NCBI GenBank assembly: GCA_040219235.1
Contig: JAVJSV010000016.1
Span: 186,001-250,000 of the forward strand
Direction: 5' to 3'
Source of the DNA: Rhodospirillaceae bacterium
GTDB taxonomy: Bacteria; Pseudomonadota; Alphaproteobacteria; Rhodospirillales; Rhodospirillaceae
Length of the DNA stretch: 64,000 bases
Part shown: positions 55,456 to 64,000 of the stretch, one piece after another
How positions within the stretch are numbered: position 1 is the stretch's first letter
Layout: every line of letters begins with the position of its first letter
Notes under the pieces: model-generated
The model's input: the letters and a program-made list of their open reading frames with translations, nothing else
Told to the model about the DNA's origin: nothing
Database searches by the model: none
Translations under genes and position numbers: made by a program

Positions 55456-55478
55456 AATTAGAATTAGGAGTTCCTTTC

Positions 55479-56507
55479 ATGGTGCAGCCTTGGACCGCAA
55501 CGTGCATGCAGGTTTACACATATACGGTAAATAGCGCGACCACGCGTTTAGAAGCGATGGAAATTGTTCACAAGAGCCTTGACCGTTGGGTCACATTGGC
55601 TAAAGCCGCAGCGCGAGGAAACGGTCCTCACTTACTGCTCTTTCCTGAGTTTGCCTTAACAGGCTTTCCACTCACAGAAAGCGCCGACGAATGGATTGAG
55701 AAAGCGTGCATTCAGATACCAGGCCCTGAAACAGAAAAGCTTCAAAAAGCGGCACAGGAGATGAAGTGTTACATCGGAGCAAACAGTTATGAGACAGATC
55801 CTGACTGGCCAGGGCGTTATTTTAATTGCAGTTATTTGATTGATCCGTCGGGAGACGTGATTCTCAAGTATCGCCGCATCAACACGGTTCATACAGCTTC
55901 GCCTCATGATTTTATGGATGCCTATCTCGACAAATACGGCTTAGAGGGCACGTTCCCGGTTGCCAAGACACCGCTTGGAAATCTGGCGATGATGCCGTGC
56001 GGCGAGATCATGTACCCTGAAGCGGCTCGCATGTTCATGTTCCGCGGCGCTGAGGTGCTATTGCACCCCACATCCGATCATGGGGCTGCTGATAAATGGG
56101 CCTGGGAGTCGGCTAAAAAGGTGAGGGCATCCGAGAACATGATGTACCTCATCTCAACAAATGCAACTGGCCAAATCGGCACGTTTATCCCAGAAGGTCA
56201 AACACTCGGCCATTCCAAGATTATCGACTTCCATGGTCGTATCTTGGCCGACGTTGGCGGGCCAGGCGAAAGCACGGTCGCATCTGCTACGATTGATGTT
56301 GAAGCCTTGCGCCGGGAGCGGCGTATACCTGGCGCTGGTAATCGTTTGCTGCGTCAACGGATTGAAATGTATCGACCGCTTTACAACGAAACCTCTTTTT
56401 ATCCGCCAAACGCATTTGCAGATGCACCGATGGACTCCAAAGCTAGGATAATGGAACTACAACAGGAAGCTTTAGAGAAAATGGCGAAAGCCGGAGTCGT
56501 CAACTAG
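55479..56507 (+). CDS. nitrilase-fold amidase, copy 2
   Basis: 342 residues, a clear duplicate of the upstream gene: the triad residues fall at the same positions (E57, K130, C174) and PDWPGRYFNCSYLID is identical. The last 80 residues diverge most. Keeping both active sites suggests two related substrates or a heteromer. TAGGAG lies upstream of ATG 55479. Confidence 0.9.
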   Translation: MVQPWTATCMQVYTYTVNSATTRLEAMEIVHKSLDRWVTLAKAAARGNGPHLLLFPEFALTGFPLTESADEWIEKACIQIPGPETEKLQKAAQEMKCYIGANSYETDPDWPGRYFNCSYLIDPSGDVILKYRRINTVHTASPHDFMDAYLDKYGLEGTFPVAKTPLGNLAMMPCGEIMYPEAARMFMFRGAEVLLHPTSDHGAADKWAWESAKKVRASENMMYLISTNATGQIGTFIPEGQTLGHSKIIDFHGRILADVGGPGESTVASATIDVEALRRERRIPGAGNRLLRQRIEMYRPLYNETSFYPPNAFADAPMDSKARIMELQQEALEKMAKAGVVN

Positions 56508-56534
56508 GGGCTTACCTTAGCGAAAGAAACGCGT

Positions 56535-57194
56535 TCAGCCCGTACTTTGCAGTGTGGGCTGTTCCGCTTCCTCTGCCGCGGTCATATCTAACAAACGCAG
56601 AATGATATCTGGTTCCTGCGCTCCAGAGATCGCCTTGCTTTCATTAAAGATGTAGCAAGGCACACCTGTTACCCCAAGCCGATGCATGCGTGCATTTTCA
56701 TTGAATACTGAATTGAGGTCCCCATCACTCAGCATATGTGTCGTCGCAGCTTGCTTATCCAAGCCGATTTCAACAGCAAGCCGAATTAGAACTTCAGGGT
56801 CTCCAATATCCAGGCCACGCTCGAAGTAAGCCGCAAATATAGCATCTACGGCCTTGCTTTGTGCCCCGATGGTTTGGGCGAGGCGCACTAGACGATGGGA
56901 ATTAGCGGAGTTGGGCGTGCGGTCAATTTTTTCCAACGCAAAGTCTATACCTTCGCCTTTGCCGGTATGCACTAAGGCCTCAACAACACGATCATACTGT
57001 TGTGAGGACCCAAATTTACGCTCTAGGAACTCACGCCGATTAACCCCGCCGGCGGGAAGATCTGGGTTGAGAAGAAAAGAGCGGTATTGAATCTCTGGAA
57101 CAATATTTGGCCGCTGAGCTAAAGCCCGGTCAAACCGGCGCTTACCCACATAACACCATGGACAAACGGTGTCGAAAACAATGTCTATACGCAT
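56535..57194 (-). CDS. DsbA/FrnE-family thiol oxidoreductase-like protein
   Basis: 219 residues, thioredoxin fold with a helical insertion. C11-P-W-C14 is the redox motif and GVTGVPCYIF holds the cis-Pro. There is no signal peptide, which fits the cytoplasmic FrnE or 2-hydroxychromene-2-carboxylate isomerase relatives. With the neighbouring transhydroxylase a role in aromatic metabolism is possible but unproven. Divergent from that gene. Confidence 0.88.
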   Translation of the reverse strand: MRIDIVFDTVCPWCYVGKRRFDRALAQRPNIVPEIQYRSFLLNPDLPAGGVNRREFLERKFGSSQQYDRVVEALVHTGKGEGIDFALEKIDRTPNSANSHRLVRLAQTIGAQSKAVDAIFAAYFERGLDIGDPEVLIRLAVEIGLDKQAATTHMLSDGDLNSVFNENARMHRLGVTGVPCYIFNESKAISGAQEPDIILRLLDMTAAEEAEQPTLQSTG

Positions 57195-57499
57195 TGTGAT
57201 GCTCCATCGTTGAGATTGCTCATAAGCTTATAGCATAGGGGCCGTTTAGCGCGATGATTTGAATTGTCACTCAGAGGCCCATACGAGTTGAAAGACCTTG
57301 CCATTGATATTTCGCAATCATCCTTAAAAGCCGAACCTATATGCTCGATTTTCACCAACAGGATAGCGATCTTTCAGGTAATATGTTGGAACGGCTATTG
57401 CGGAAGCGCTAACAGCACGTTTAGGCTGCGACTATATTAGGATTGCAAGCGTTTGGACACGCACTCATGCAACCCAGGCGTTTGTACCAGGAGGAATAA
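57195..57499. other. intergenic region before the transhydroxylase operon
   Basis: No coding sequence or clear hairpin was seen in these 305 bp. No convincing -35/-10 pair was found. AGGAGG at 57489-57494 is a strong ribosome site 5 bp before the large-subunit ATG. Confidence 0.5.
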
Positions 57500-60457
57500 A
57501 TGAAATTTTCGGTGATACTTTGGGGCTTGGTACAGGCGCTAAGAATAGCCACCCGCGTTTATCCTAAATTTGCAGCGCGTGTGAAAGAGAAAAATATCAT
57601 CGCGCAGTTCAAATTGCAGGATAACTCGGCGGGCCGTTGGATCCAGTTTGAGAACGGAAAAATTAAGTCGGAAAGTGGCATTCATGATAATCCGGACGTT
57701 GCCATCTTCTTTCAGAACGCCGCAATTGCCGCAGAGTTTTTAACCCCCCCATTCGACCAGTTAACGCGAATTGATGCCGCAAAGAACTTCAAAGTTGGCA
57801 TGCAAGGGAATGACGCACTTGTTGTGTGGTTTGCATCCACCCTGACGTACATGACAACCGTAGGCTGGAAGGCTGGCACTGATATGGGCAACGGTGTCAC
57901 GCGTTACACTAACGGCACCAACGGTGGCCCAATCTTCGTCTACGTTAAGGACGGTAAGATAGTAAGAATTACGCCTATGGAGTTTGATGATGATGATGCT
58001 GAGTCCTGGTCCATAGAAGCCCGAGGCAAGACATTTACACCACCACGTAAAACAACTTTAGCGGCGCACGGCCTGGCGCTTAAATCGATGGTCTATTCAG
58101 AAGACCGTATTTTGTCGCCCATGAAGCGTGTTGATTTTGACGTTGATGGCGAACGTAATATTCAAAACCGTGGGAAGTCTGAGTTTGTCCCCATCAGTTG
58201 GGACGAAGCGCTTGATATCGTCGTTAAAGAAATAAAGCGCGCTAAGGCTAAAGGCCGTGGCGCGATCTTCGCCAATTCAGGGTCACATCACCAATGGGGA
58301 AACTTTGGGCACTATTTAAGTGCCTTTGGCCGTTTCACCAATCTCCTGGGCTGCACCAAGATGATGGGCAGTCCTGATAGTTGGGAAGGCTGGTTCTGGG
58401 GCGCAATGCACCATTGGGGCAATAGTATGCGCCTTGGGACGCCAGAATTTTACGGGACTGTAGAAGACTGCCTTAAAGAAACTGAGATGATGGTGTTCTG
58501 GTCGAGTGACCCAGATAAGACCTATGGGTATGAGGGAACCATCCGCCGCGCGTGGGCCAAAGAACTTGGCATCAAGATGGTGCATATTGATCCATATCTA
58601 AACCACACAGCTGCGCTTATGGGGGGAAAATGGTTTGCCCCTAAGCCCGGCACTGATGCGGCGTTCGCGCAAGCGTTATGCCATGTCTGGATCACGGAAG
58701 AAACATACGACAAGGAGTTTGTGGAAAAGAGAACCCAGGGTTTTGAGGAATGGAAAGATTACATCCTCGGCCTCTCGGATAACACACCGAAGTCCCCTGA
58801 GTGGCAAGAAGCAGAGACTGGTATTCCCGCACGTGAAGTGCGGGCACTTGCCCGTGAATGGGGGCGAAAGAAGACGTATCTTGGTGCCGGCAGCTGGGGC
58901 TGTGGCCTCGGCGGTGCAGGGCGTGGCCCAATGGGCGCGCAGTGGGCACGGATGATGGCGATTCTCGGCGCGATGCAAGGATACGGTCGTCCCGGTGTGA
59001 ATTTCGGCAACCTGCAATTCGGGGCGCCGTTGGATTTTTCCTTCTATTTCCCTGGTTATGCGGAAGGCGGCATGTCGGGCGAGCTTACACAGAGCGCAAA
59101 TGCAGCGAACAACTATCAGCGTATGCCGCATATTGTCACGATGAGTACAGTGCGCCAGGCCATTCCACGGAAGTTTATTCCTGAGGCTATTCTTGAAGGT
59201 AAGGCATTTGGTCACTTGACTGATGTGTCGACAGTTCAAGGCCAGTTTATGAAGGTCGGTTACCCGGCACCCGGGCACGCCAAAATTGAGATGATGTACA
59301 AATACGGCAGTTCATCCATGGGCACTCAGATGGACTCCAACAGATATGTAAAGATGTATCAATCTGAGAAACTCCCCTTTGTCGTTAATCAATCGATCTG
59401 GTGGGAAGGGGAGACAAAGTACGCTGATATCATATTACCTGCCTGCACTGTATTTGAGCACGATGATATCGGGGAATGGTACAATGTGGGTGCCGGTTAT
59501 GTGCATCATATGTATTCCATGAACAATCACCGCGTCATATCTATGCAGCACAAATGCATTGAGCCTCGGGGTGAGTCAAAATCTGATCACGACATCTTCC
59601 TTGAAATAATGAAGCGCCTCGACATGGGGGCAATGTACTCCGAAGGTGGAAATACCGAACTTGATTGGTGCAAGCGCGCTTTTGATTCCTCGGATATGTC
59701 AAAGCACATTACGTGGAAGCATTTCCTCAAGAAGGGCTATTATGTGGTACCACCTGTTTCCGAGGGTGCACGGGCAAAAACAGGAAACCGCTGGTTCTAC
59801 GAAGGTCGCAAGAAGGACACACCGGAACCCTACCCACTCCCGGCGGATTACACGGGTAACTTTGGCGAAGGTTTGCAAACCCCGTCCGGTAAATTCGAGT
59901 TTGTTGCCACGACGTTGAACAACATTGATGACTCTGGACGTCCGCCCCTCAATAAATACATGCCAACATATGAGAGTCACGAGAGAGACCCTCATCTGGC
60001 TGACTACCCCCTTCAGCTTCTCACACCTCACACCCGTTATCCGTTCCATATCATGGGGGATGAGAAGGGCTGCACCATTAGAGATATTAAGGATCACCGC
60101 GTCCGTGTGGATGGTCACGAGTATCTTGTGGCCGTAATCAGCGGATTAGATGCAGAAGAACGCGGCATTAAGAGCGATGATCTCATTCGCCTCTGGAACC
60201 ATCGAGGCTCGGTTGTCTGCGCGGCTTATGTGACTGACCGGGTTCAGCCTGGTGTTGTTAGCGCGCCAACAGCCTCGGCTGAATATCGGCCCGCTGGCGA
60301 ACCTGGGAACTCAACGGACCTGGGTGGATGCGTGAATATGCTCAATTCGAGTGACAATATGACAGAGCAGACCCACAGCATTAAACCCAATACAACACTG
60401 ATCCAGATGGAAAAATGGACGGGCGTTGATACCTGGCAGCGCGCGGAGGCCGTGTGA
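57500..60457 (+). CDS. molybdopterin oxidoreductase, transhydroxylase-type large subunit with N-terminal SCP2-like domain
   Basis: 985 residues. Residues 1 to about 130 look like an SCP2 lipid-binding domain (WIQFENGKIKSESGIHDNPD). From about 140 the DMSO-reductase-family fold follows, with no N-terminal [4Fe-4S] Cys motif. H263, D293 and S294 (SGSHHQWGN, GSPDSWEGW) keep the 30-residue spacing of H144, D174 and Mo-ligand S175 that I recall for Pelobacter transhydroxylase. A Tyr (516 or 520) may match its Y404. An aromatic hydroxyl-transfer or hydroxylation reaction is inferred. It overlaps the small-subunit gene. Confidence 0.85.
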   Translation: MKFSVILWGLVQALRIATRVYPKFAARVKEKNIIAQFKLQDNSAGRWIQFENGKIKSESGIHDNPDVAIFFQNAAIAAEFLTPPFDQLTRIDAAKNFKVGMQGNDALVVWFASTLTYMTTVGWKAGTDMGNGVTRYTNGTNGGPIFVYVKDGKIVRITPMEFDDDDAESWSIEARGKTFTPPRKTTLAAHGLALKSMVYSEDRILSPMKRVDFDVDGERNIQNRGKSEFVPISWDEALDIVVKEIKRAKAKGRGAIFANSGSHHQWGNFGHYLSAFGRFTNLLGCTKMMGSPDSWEGWFWGAMHHWGNSMRLGTPEFYGTVEDCLKETEMMVFWSSDPDKTYGYEGTIRRAWAKELGIKMVHIDPYLNHTAALMGGKWFAPKPGTDAAFAQALCHVWITEETYDKEFVEKRTQGFEEWKDYILGLSDNTPKSPEWQEAETGIPAREVRALAREWGRKKTYLGAGSWGCGLGGAGRGPMGAQWARMMAILGAMQGYGRPGVNFGNLQFGAPLDFSFYFPGYAEGGMSGELTQSANAANNYQRMPHIVTMSTVRQAIPRKFIPEAILEGKAFGHLTDVSTVQGQFMKVGYPAPGHAKIEMMYKYGSSSMGTQMDSNRYVKMYQSEKLPFVVNQSIWWEGETKYADIILPACTVFEHDDIGEWYNVGAGYVHHMYSMNNHRVISMQHKCIEPRGESKSDHDIFLEIMKRLDMGAMYSEGGNTELDWCKRAFDSSDMSKHITWKHFLKKGYYVVPPVSEGARAKTGNRWFYEGRKKDTPEPYPLPADYTGNFGEGLQTPSGKFEFVATTLNNIDDSGRPPLNKYMPTYESHERDPHLADYPLQLLTPHTRYPFHIMGDEKGCTIRDIKDHRVRVDGHEYLVAVISGLDAEERGIKSDDLIRLWNHRGSVVCAAYVTDRVQPGVVSAPTASAEYRPAGEPGNSTDLGGCVNMLNSSDNMTEQTHSIKPNTTLIQMEKWTGVDTWQRAEAV

Positions 60458-61308
60458 TGAGTAAGAAATGGAATCTAATCGTCGATGTTGCGCGCTGTGA
60501 TAATTGTCGAAACTGTTTTCTAGCGACAAAAGACGAGCACATCGGCAATGACTTTCCGGGCTATGCGGCGCCGCAACCCGAGAAAGAACACAGTTGGGTT
60601 GATATTAAACAGAAAGAACGTGGGCATTATCCCATCGTAGAGGCTAACTTTATGCCAGTGATGTGTAATCACTGTGATGACGCGCCCTGCATGAAAGCCG
60701 CAAAAGACGGCGCTATTACGAAACGTGAGGATGGCATTGTCATCATTGATCCAGAGAAATCCAAGGGGCAGAAAGCAATTGTCGACGCATGTCCCTACGG
60801 TGCTGTGTATTGGAACGAAAAACTGCAGATTCCACAGGCATGGATTTTTGATGCTCATCTTCTCGATACCGGCTGGAACAAACCCCGTGTTGAGCAAAGT
60901 TGCCCGACTGATGTATTCCGGGCGCTGAAAATTGAAGATTCAGAAATGCAGCAGATGGTGGAAGACGAAGAACTAGAGGTTTTAAACCCTGAGCTCGAAA
61001 CAAAACCGCGCGTTTACTATAAAAATCTGCATTTGATGTCTATGTGCTTCGTTAGTGGATCAGTTGTGGAAATGATCAATGGAATTGATGAATGTGCAGA
61101 AGGGGCCGATGTTGTTCTAAAGCAGAATGGCACCGAGCTTGCCCGCACCACAACGGATGTCTTTGGAGAGTTTAAAATAGATAAACTTATGCCCGGGAGT
61201 GGGGCCTATGAAATCAGCGTAAGCTCAACTCGCGGCGGAAGTTACGCAACGCAATTAACTGTTGAGAACGACAGCCTGTATCTTGGGGTGATGAACCTGA
61301 CGCGCTAA
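60457..61308 (+). CDS. transhydroxylase-type iron-sulfur small subunit
   Basis: 283 residues. Cys clusters (CDNCRNC, CNHCDDAPC, CPYGAV, CPTDVF) support three [4Fe-4S] clusters as in AthS. The C-terminal 80 residues form a beta-sandwich regulatory-like domain (TTTDVFGEFKIDKLMPGSG), also an AthS feature. There is no Tat leader on either subunit, so the enzyme is cytoplasmic. GGAGG lies 8 bp before ATG 60457, which overlaps the large-subunit stop. Confidence 0.88.
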   Translation: MSKKWNLIVDVARCDNCRNCFLATKDEHIGNDFPGYAAPQPEKEHSWVDIKQKERGHYPIVEANFMPVMCNHCDDAPCMKAAKDGAITKREDGIVIIDPEKSKGQKAIVDACPYGAVYWNEKLQIPQAWIFDAHLLDTGWNKPRVEQSCPTDVFRALKIEDSEMQQMVEDEELEVLNPELETKPRVYYKNLHLMSMCFVSGSVVEMINGIDECAEGADVVLKQNGTELARTTTDVFGEFKIDKLMPGSGAYEISVSSTRGGSYATQLTVENDSLYLGVMNLTR

Positions 61309-61314
61309 AAGAAT

Positions 61315-61405
61315 GGCGGATGGGGTGGGATTCGAACCCACGAGACGCTTTCACGCCTGCTGGTTTTCAAGACCAGTGCCTTCAACCGCTCGGCCACCCA
61401 TCCGC
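61315..61405 (-). tRNA. tRNA-Ser (anticodon UGA)
   Basis: Reverse complement gives acceptor GCGGATG paired with CATCCGC, D-arm GGCCGAGC.., anticodon stem CTGGT/ACCAG with loop CTTGAAA (anticodon UGA). It has a long variable arm (CAGGCGTGAAAGCGTCTC) and T-arm GTGGG-TTCGAAT-CCCAC. The long arm is diagnostic of a class II tRNA. The CCA end is not encoded. A small open frame over it is not a gene. Confidence 0.96.
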
Positions 61406-61525
61406 ATGAAGTGTTGCGATTTAAGTCAGAGCACGCGGGATACTAGAGGGCACCCGATAGGTCAAGATAGCTTTCCGTGTTTTGAGGGCTGTGGCACACT
61501 TCTGCCTCACATTTAGGAGCAAAGC

Positions 61526-62410
61526 ATGGCGCATCCTGGGACTTCGCCTATCATTGGCATATTAGGCGGATCTGGCTTGTACGACATTGATGGCCTGACA
61601 GAAACGGCATGGACGTCAGTTGATACGCCGTTCGGAGCGCCTTCCGACAAGTTGCTGACAGGGATTCTTGAGGGGCAGAAAGTGGTTTTTCTCCCGCGCC
61701 ATGGGCGCGGTCATAAGCTGTCTCCGACAGACATTAACTTTCGTGCCAACATCTACGCTCTTAAGTCCGTGGGCGTAACTGAAATTCTATCTCTTAGTGC
61801 ATGTGGCTCTTTCAAAGAGAATCTCGCACCGGGTACTTTCGTGCTGGTTGATCAGTTTATTGATCGCACGTTTGCCCGTAAAAAGTCGTTTTTTGGGGAT
61901 GGCTTTGTCGCTCACGTCTCAATGGCTCATCCTACGTGTAGCCGCCTCGCAGAGGATTTGGAAACTGCGATAAAGAAACTTCGCATACCTTTTCAGCGTG
62001 GCGGTTGTTACCTCACCATGGAAGGGCCGCAGTTTTCGACCTTGGCAGAATCTAAACTCTACCAATCTTGGGGCTGTGACATTATTGGCATGACCAACAT
62101 GCCGGAGGCCAAGTTAGCTCGCGAAGCTGAGATGTGTTACGCGACAGTTGGCATGGTGACCGACTATGACTGCTGGCACCCTGACCATGATGCTGTCACA
62201 GTGGAACAGATTATTCAGACGCTGATGTCAAACGCTGATAACGCACGATCTCTGGTCAAGGCCGTTATCCCGCTGTTAACGGACCGCCAGGAAAACTGCG
62301 CGGCGGGATGTCATACCGCACTTGAGCATTCCATTATTACATCACCCGATGCGCAAGACGCAGAAAAGATCAAAGCGCTTGGCCCAATACTTGAGCGGGT
62401 ATTAGGATAA
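61526..62410 (+). CDS. mtnP: S-methyl-5'-thioadenosine phosphorylase
   Basis: Splits 5'-methylthioadenosine with phosphate into adenine and methylthioribose-1-phosphate. The 294 residues show [27 protein letters not shown] and the [20 protein letters not shown] segment that fits MTAP rather than purine nucleoside phosphorylase. TAGGAGC precedes ATG 61526. First gene of a three-gene operon. Confidence 0.96.
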   Translation: MAHPGTSPIIGILGGSGLYDIDGLTETAWTSVDTPFGAPSDKLLTGILEGQKVVFLPRHGRGHKLSPTDINFRANIYALKSVGVTEILSLSACGSFKENLAPGTFVLVDQFIDRTFARKKSFFGDGFVAHVSMAHPTCSRLAEDLETAIKKLRIPFQRGGCYLTMEGPQFSTLAESKLYQSWGCDIIGMTNMPEAKLAREAEMCYATVGMVTDYDCWHPDHDAVTVEQIIQTLMSNADNARSLVKAVIPLLTDRQENCAAGCHTALEHSIITSPDAQDAEKIKALGPILERVLG

Positions 62411-62426
62411 ATCAGAAAGCGTGATT

Positions 62427-63524
62427 ATGAACGTCGATGGCAAATCATACAGGTCAATTTGGACAGCTGAAGACGATCGAACAGTCCGTATTATTGATCA
62501 GACCAAACTGCCCTATGAATTTGTTATTGAAGAGCTAACGTCATTAGAAGATACGGCATTAGCGATTAAAGACATGCTAGTGCGCGGCGCTCCTCTCATT
62601 GGTGCGACAGGCGCCTATGGTATGGCATTGGCCATGCGACAAGACCCTCGCGATGCAAACATTGATCGAGCGTTTGATTGTCTTATTGCGACACGTCCCA
62701 CCGCCAGTAATCTTGCTTGGGCTTTAAAGCAGATGGCAGCGGCGCTCAGAGCTCAAACCAATTCAAACCGTGAAGTAATCGCGTATGCTTTAGCCGCACA
62801 GATCTGTGAAGATGACATAGCAACGTGCCGTACTATCGGGCAACATGGCGCCGGAGTCATGTCGCAGATATGGCAGCAAAAGGGGAAGCCTGACTGTTTC
62901 AATGTACTAACACATTGCAATGCCGGGTGGCTCGCGACCGTTGATTGGGGAACGGCATTGTCCGCAGTTTACGCGGCTCATGATGATGGAATGCCAGTCC
63001 ACGTGTGGGTTGATGAAACCCGACCCCGAAACCAAGGAGCGAGCTTAACGGCCTGGGAACTGGGTAAACATGGCGTCCCTCACACCCTCATCGTCGATAA
63101 CGCTGGCGGTTATCTCATGCAGCATGGGCAAGTCGATATGTGCATTGTCGGGACAGACCGAACCACTGCAACTGGCGATGTTTGCAATAAGGTGGGAACC
63201 TATCTGAAAGCGCTGGCAGCTCACGCTAACGACGTGCCATTTTATGTCGCATTACCTTACTCGACCATAGACTGGGGGGTCTCAGATGGGGTTCAGGAGA
63301 TTCCGATTGAAATACGTGCGCCGACCGAAGTAACTGAGATTAGGGGGGTGAATGCCACCGGTTTAGTCGAGACGGTGCGTATTGCCCCAGAGGGAACTAA
63401 GGCATTGAATGTCGCGTTTGATGTTACGCCAGCGCGCTATGTGACGGGACTCATTACAGAACGTGGCGTGTGCGAAGCATCGAAAGAGGGATTGCTCGGC
63501 CTTTATCCAGAAAGAATGGCATGA
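62427..63524 (+). CDS. mtnA: methylthioribose-1-phosphate isomerase
   Basis: Converts methylthioribose-1-phosphate to methylthioribulose-1-phosphate. The 365-residue protein has [51 protein letters not shown] and [17 protein letters not shown], all MtnA signatures including the conserved Cys and Asp. ATG 62427 is used; a GTG at 62421 is possible. The stop overlaps the aldolase start as ATGA. Confidence 0.96.
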   Translation: MNVDGKSYRSIWTAEDDRTVRIIDQTKLPYEFVIEELTSLEDTALAIKDMLVRGAPLIGATGAYGMALAMRQDPRDANIDRAFDCLIATRPTASNLAWALKQMAAALRAQTNSNREVIAYALAAQICEDDIATCRTIGQHGAGVMSQIWQQKGKPDCFNVLTHCNAGWLATVDWGTALSAVYAAHDDGMPVHVWVDETRPRNQGASLTAWELGKHGVPHTLIVDNAGGYLMQHGQVDMCIVGTDRTTATGDVCNKVGTYLKALAAHANDVPFYVALPYSTIDWGVSDGVQEIPIEIRAPTEVTEIRGVNATGLVETVRIAPEGTKALNVAFDVTPARYVTGLITERGVCEASKEGLLGLYPERMA

Positions 63525-64000
63525 GCAGCAATCATGAGTTAGAACTTCGGTGTGCGCTTATCGAAACCTGCCAAGAGATATCGAGAACAGGTTTATCTTT
63601 TGGCACATCGGGCAATGCCAGTGTGCGGCTTGATCGTAATTCTCTTCTCATCACACCAAGTGGTATGAGTTACCACACGCTAAAACCTCAAGACATCGTG
63701 ACACTAAAATTTGACGGTTCCTACGCAGGTCAGAGTCTTCCCTCATCTGAATGGCGTATTCATCGTGATATTCTCCAGGCGCGTTTAGACGTAAACGCTG
63801 TTGTCCATGTGCATTCACAATCGGCAACTGCGCTTGCCTGTCAGAACAGGTCGATCCCAGCGTTTCATTACATGGTTGCGGTTGTAGGCGGGAACTCAAT
63901 TCGATGCGGGGCTTATGCAACGTTTGGAACCCAGGAATTGTCAGACGCCACGCTTATTGCACTAGAGGCTCGTCAGGCATGTCTGATGGCAAACCATGGC
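63521..64000 (+). CDS. class II aldolase (FucA/Ald2-like), truncated by window edge
   Basis: The first 160 residues are visible and the frame is open to the edge. [21 protein letters not shown] (catalytic Glu), VVHVHS (zinc His pair) and [20 protein letters not shown] are typical of fuculose-phosphate-type aldolases and the Ald2 enzyme of the DHAP shunt, more so than of MtnB dehydratase. It would cleave methylthioribulose-1-phosphate to DHAP and methylthioacetaldehyde. The start overlaps the mtnA stop. Confidence 0.9.
   Translation, partial: MSSNHELELRCALIETCQEISRTGLSFGTSGNASVRLDRNSLLITPSGMSYHTLKPQDIVTLKFDGSYAGQSLPSSEWRIHRDILQARLDVNAVVHVHSQSATALACQNRSIPAFHYMVAVVGGNSIRCGAYATFGTQELSDATLIALEARQACLMANHG

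Noticed and set aside
61313-61516. Rightward 67-codon frame near mtnP
   Set aside because: It covers the tRNA-Ser gene on the opposite strand.

Overview
The window looks like a chromosomal segment of a free-living alphaproteobacterium. The evidence is the gene order ssb, gyrA, coaD, cyclophilin; the block DUF502, recG, sdhE, mfd; and an alphaproteobacterial-type SOS box (GTTC-N7-GTTC) in front of uvrA. A TonB-dependent receptor, an ammonium channel and a SulP anion transporter fit an aquatic or soil lifestyle. I cannot assign a genus. No insertion sequence, integrase, phage gene or CRISPR array was seen.

Positions 1-36 kb are mostly core genome. From left to right they hold: uvrA (leftward); a TonB-dependent receptor; a leftward unit of CYTH/CHAD protein, ParA-like ATPase and Tat-exported M24 peptidase; ssb behind two abutting DnaA boxes; gyrA-coaD-cyclophilin; tRNA-Lys followed by tandem repeats of its own 3' end; an exported alpha/beta hydrolase; a GldA/GldF/GldG-type ABC system with a DUF4340 protein; a Nudix, [2Fe-2S] ferredoxin and 52-residue membrane protein unit; DUF502, recG, sdhE and mfd; a MipA-like porin; an unassigned methyltransferase; a Rieske oxygenase; a SulP transporter; and amtB with a textbook sigma-54 promoter and a strong terminator.

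Positions 36-57 kb are accessory. Small metabolic genes (GFA, DUF3303, PepSY membrane protein, MOSC) lead into a region from 38.9 to 54.2 kb that is unusually rich in export signals. It holds three DUF1838 proteins, an SDR oxidoreductase with a signal peptide and a TTG start, an exported FGE-fold protein, three tandem related methyltransferases (the first two with Tat-like leaders) and an exported double-DUF1330 protein. It also holds two receiver proteins that lack the phosphoacceptor aspartate, an alpha/beta hydrolase lacking the usual nucleophile, and two MFS transporters. No DNA-binding transcription factor was recognised anywhere in the window. Two tandem nitrilase-fold amidases and a DsbA/FrnE-type protein follow.

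Positions 57-64 kb hold a molybdenum enzyme of the pyrogallol-phloroglucinol transhydroxylase type. Its large subunit carries an extra N-terminal SCP2-like domain, and it has a matching three-cluster ferredoxin subunit. Then come tRNA-Ser(UGA) and an overlapping mtnP-mtnA-class II aldolase operon cut by the right edge, which resembles the DHAP shunt for recycling 5'-methylthioadenosine.

The best candidates for undescribed biology are the exported methyltransferase/SDR/DUF1838 region, the SCP2-transhydroxylase fusion, the CHAD-ParA pair (possible polyphosphate-granule positioning), and the tRNA-Lys tail repeats.
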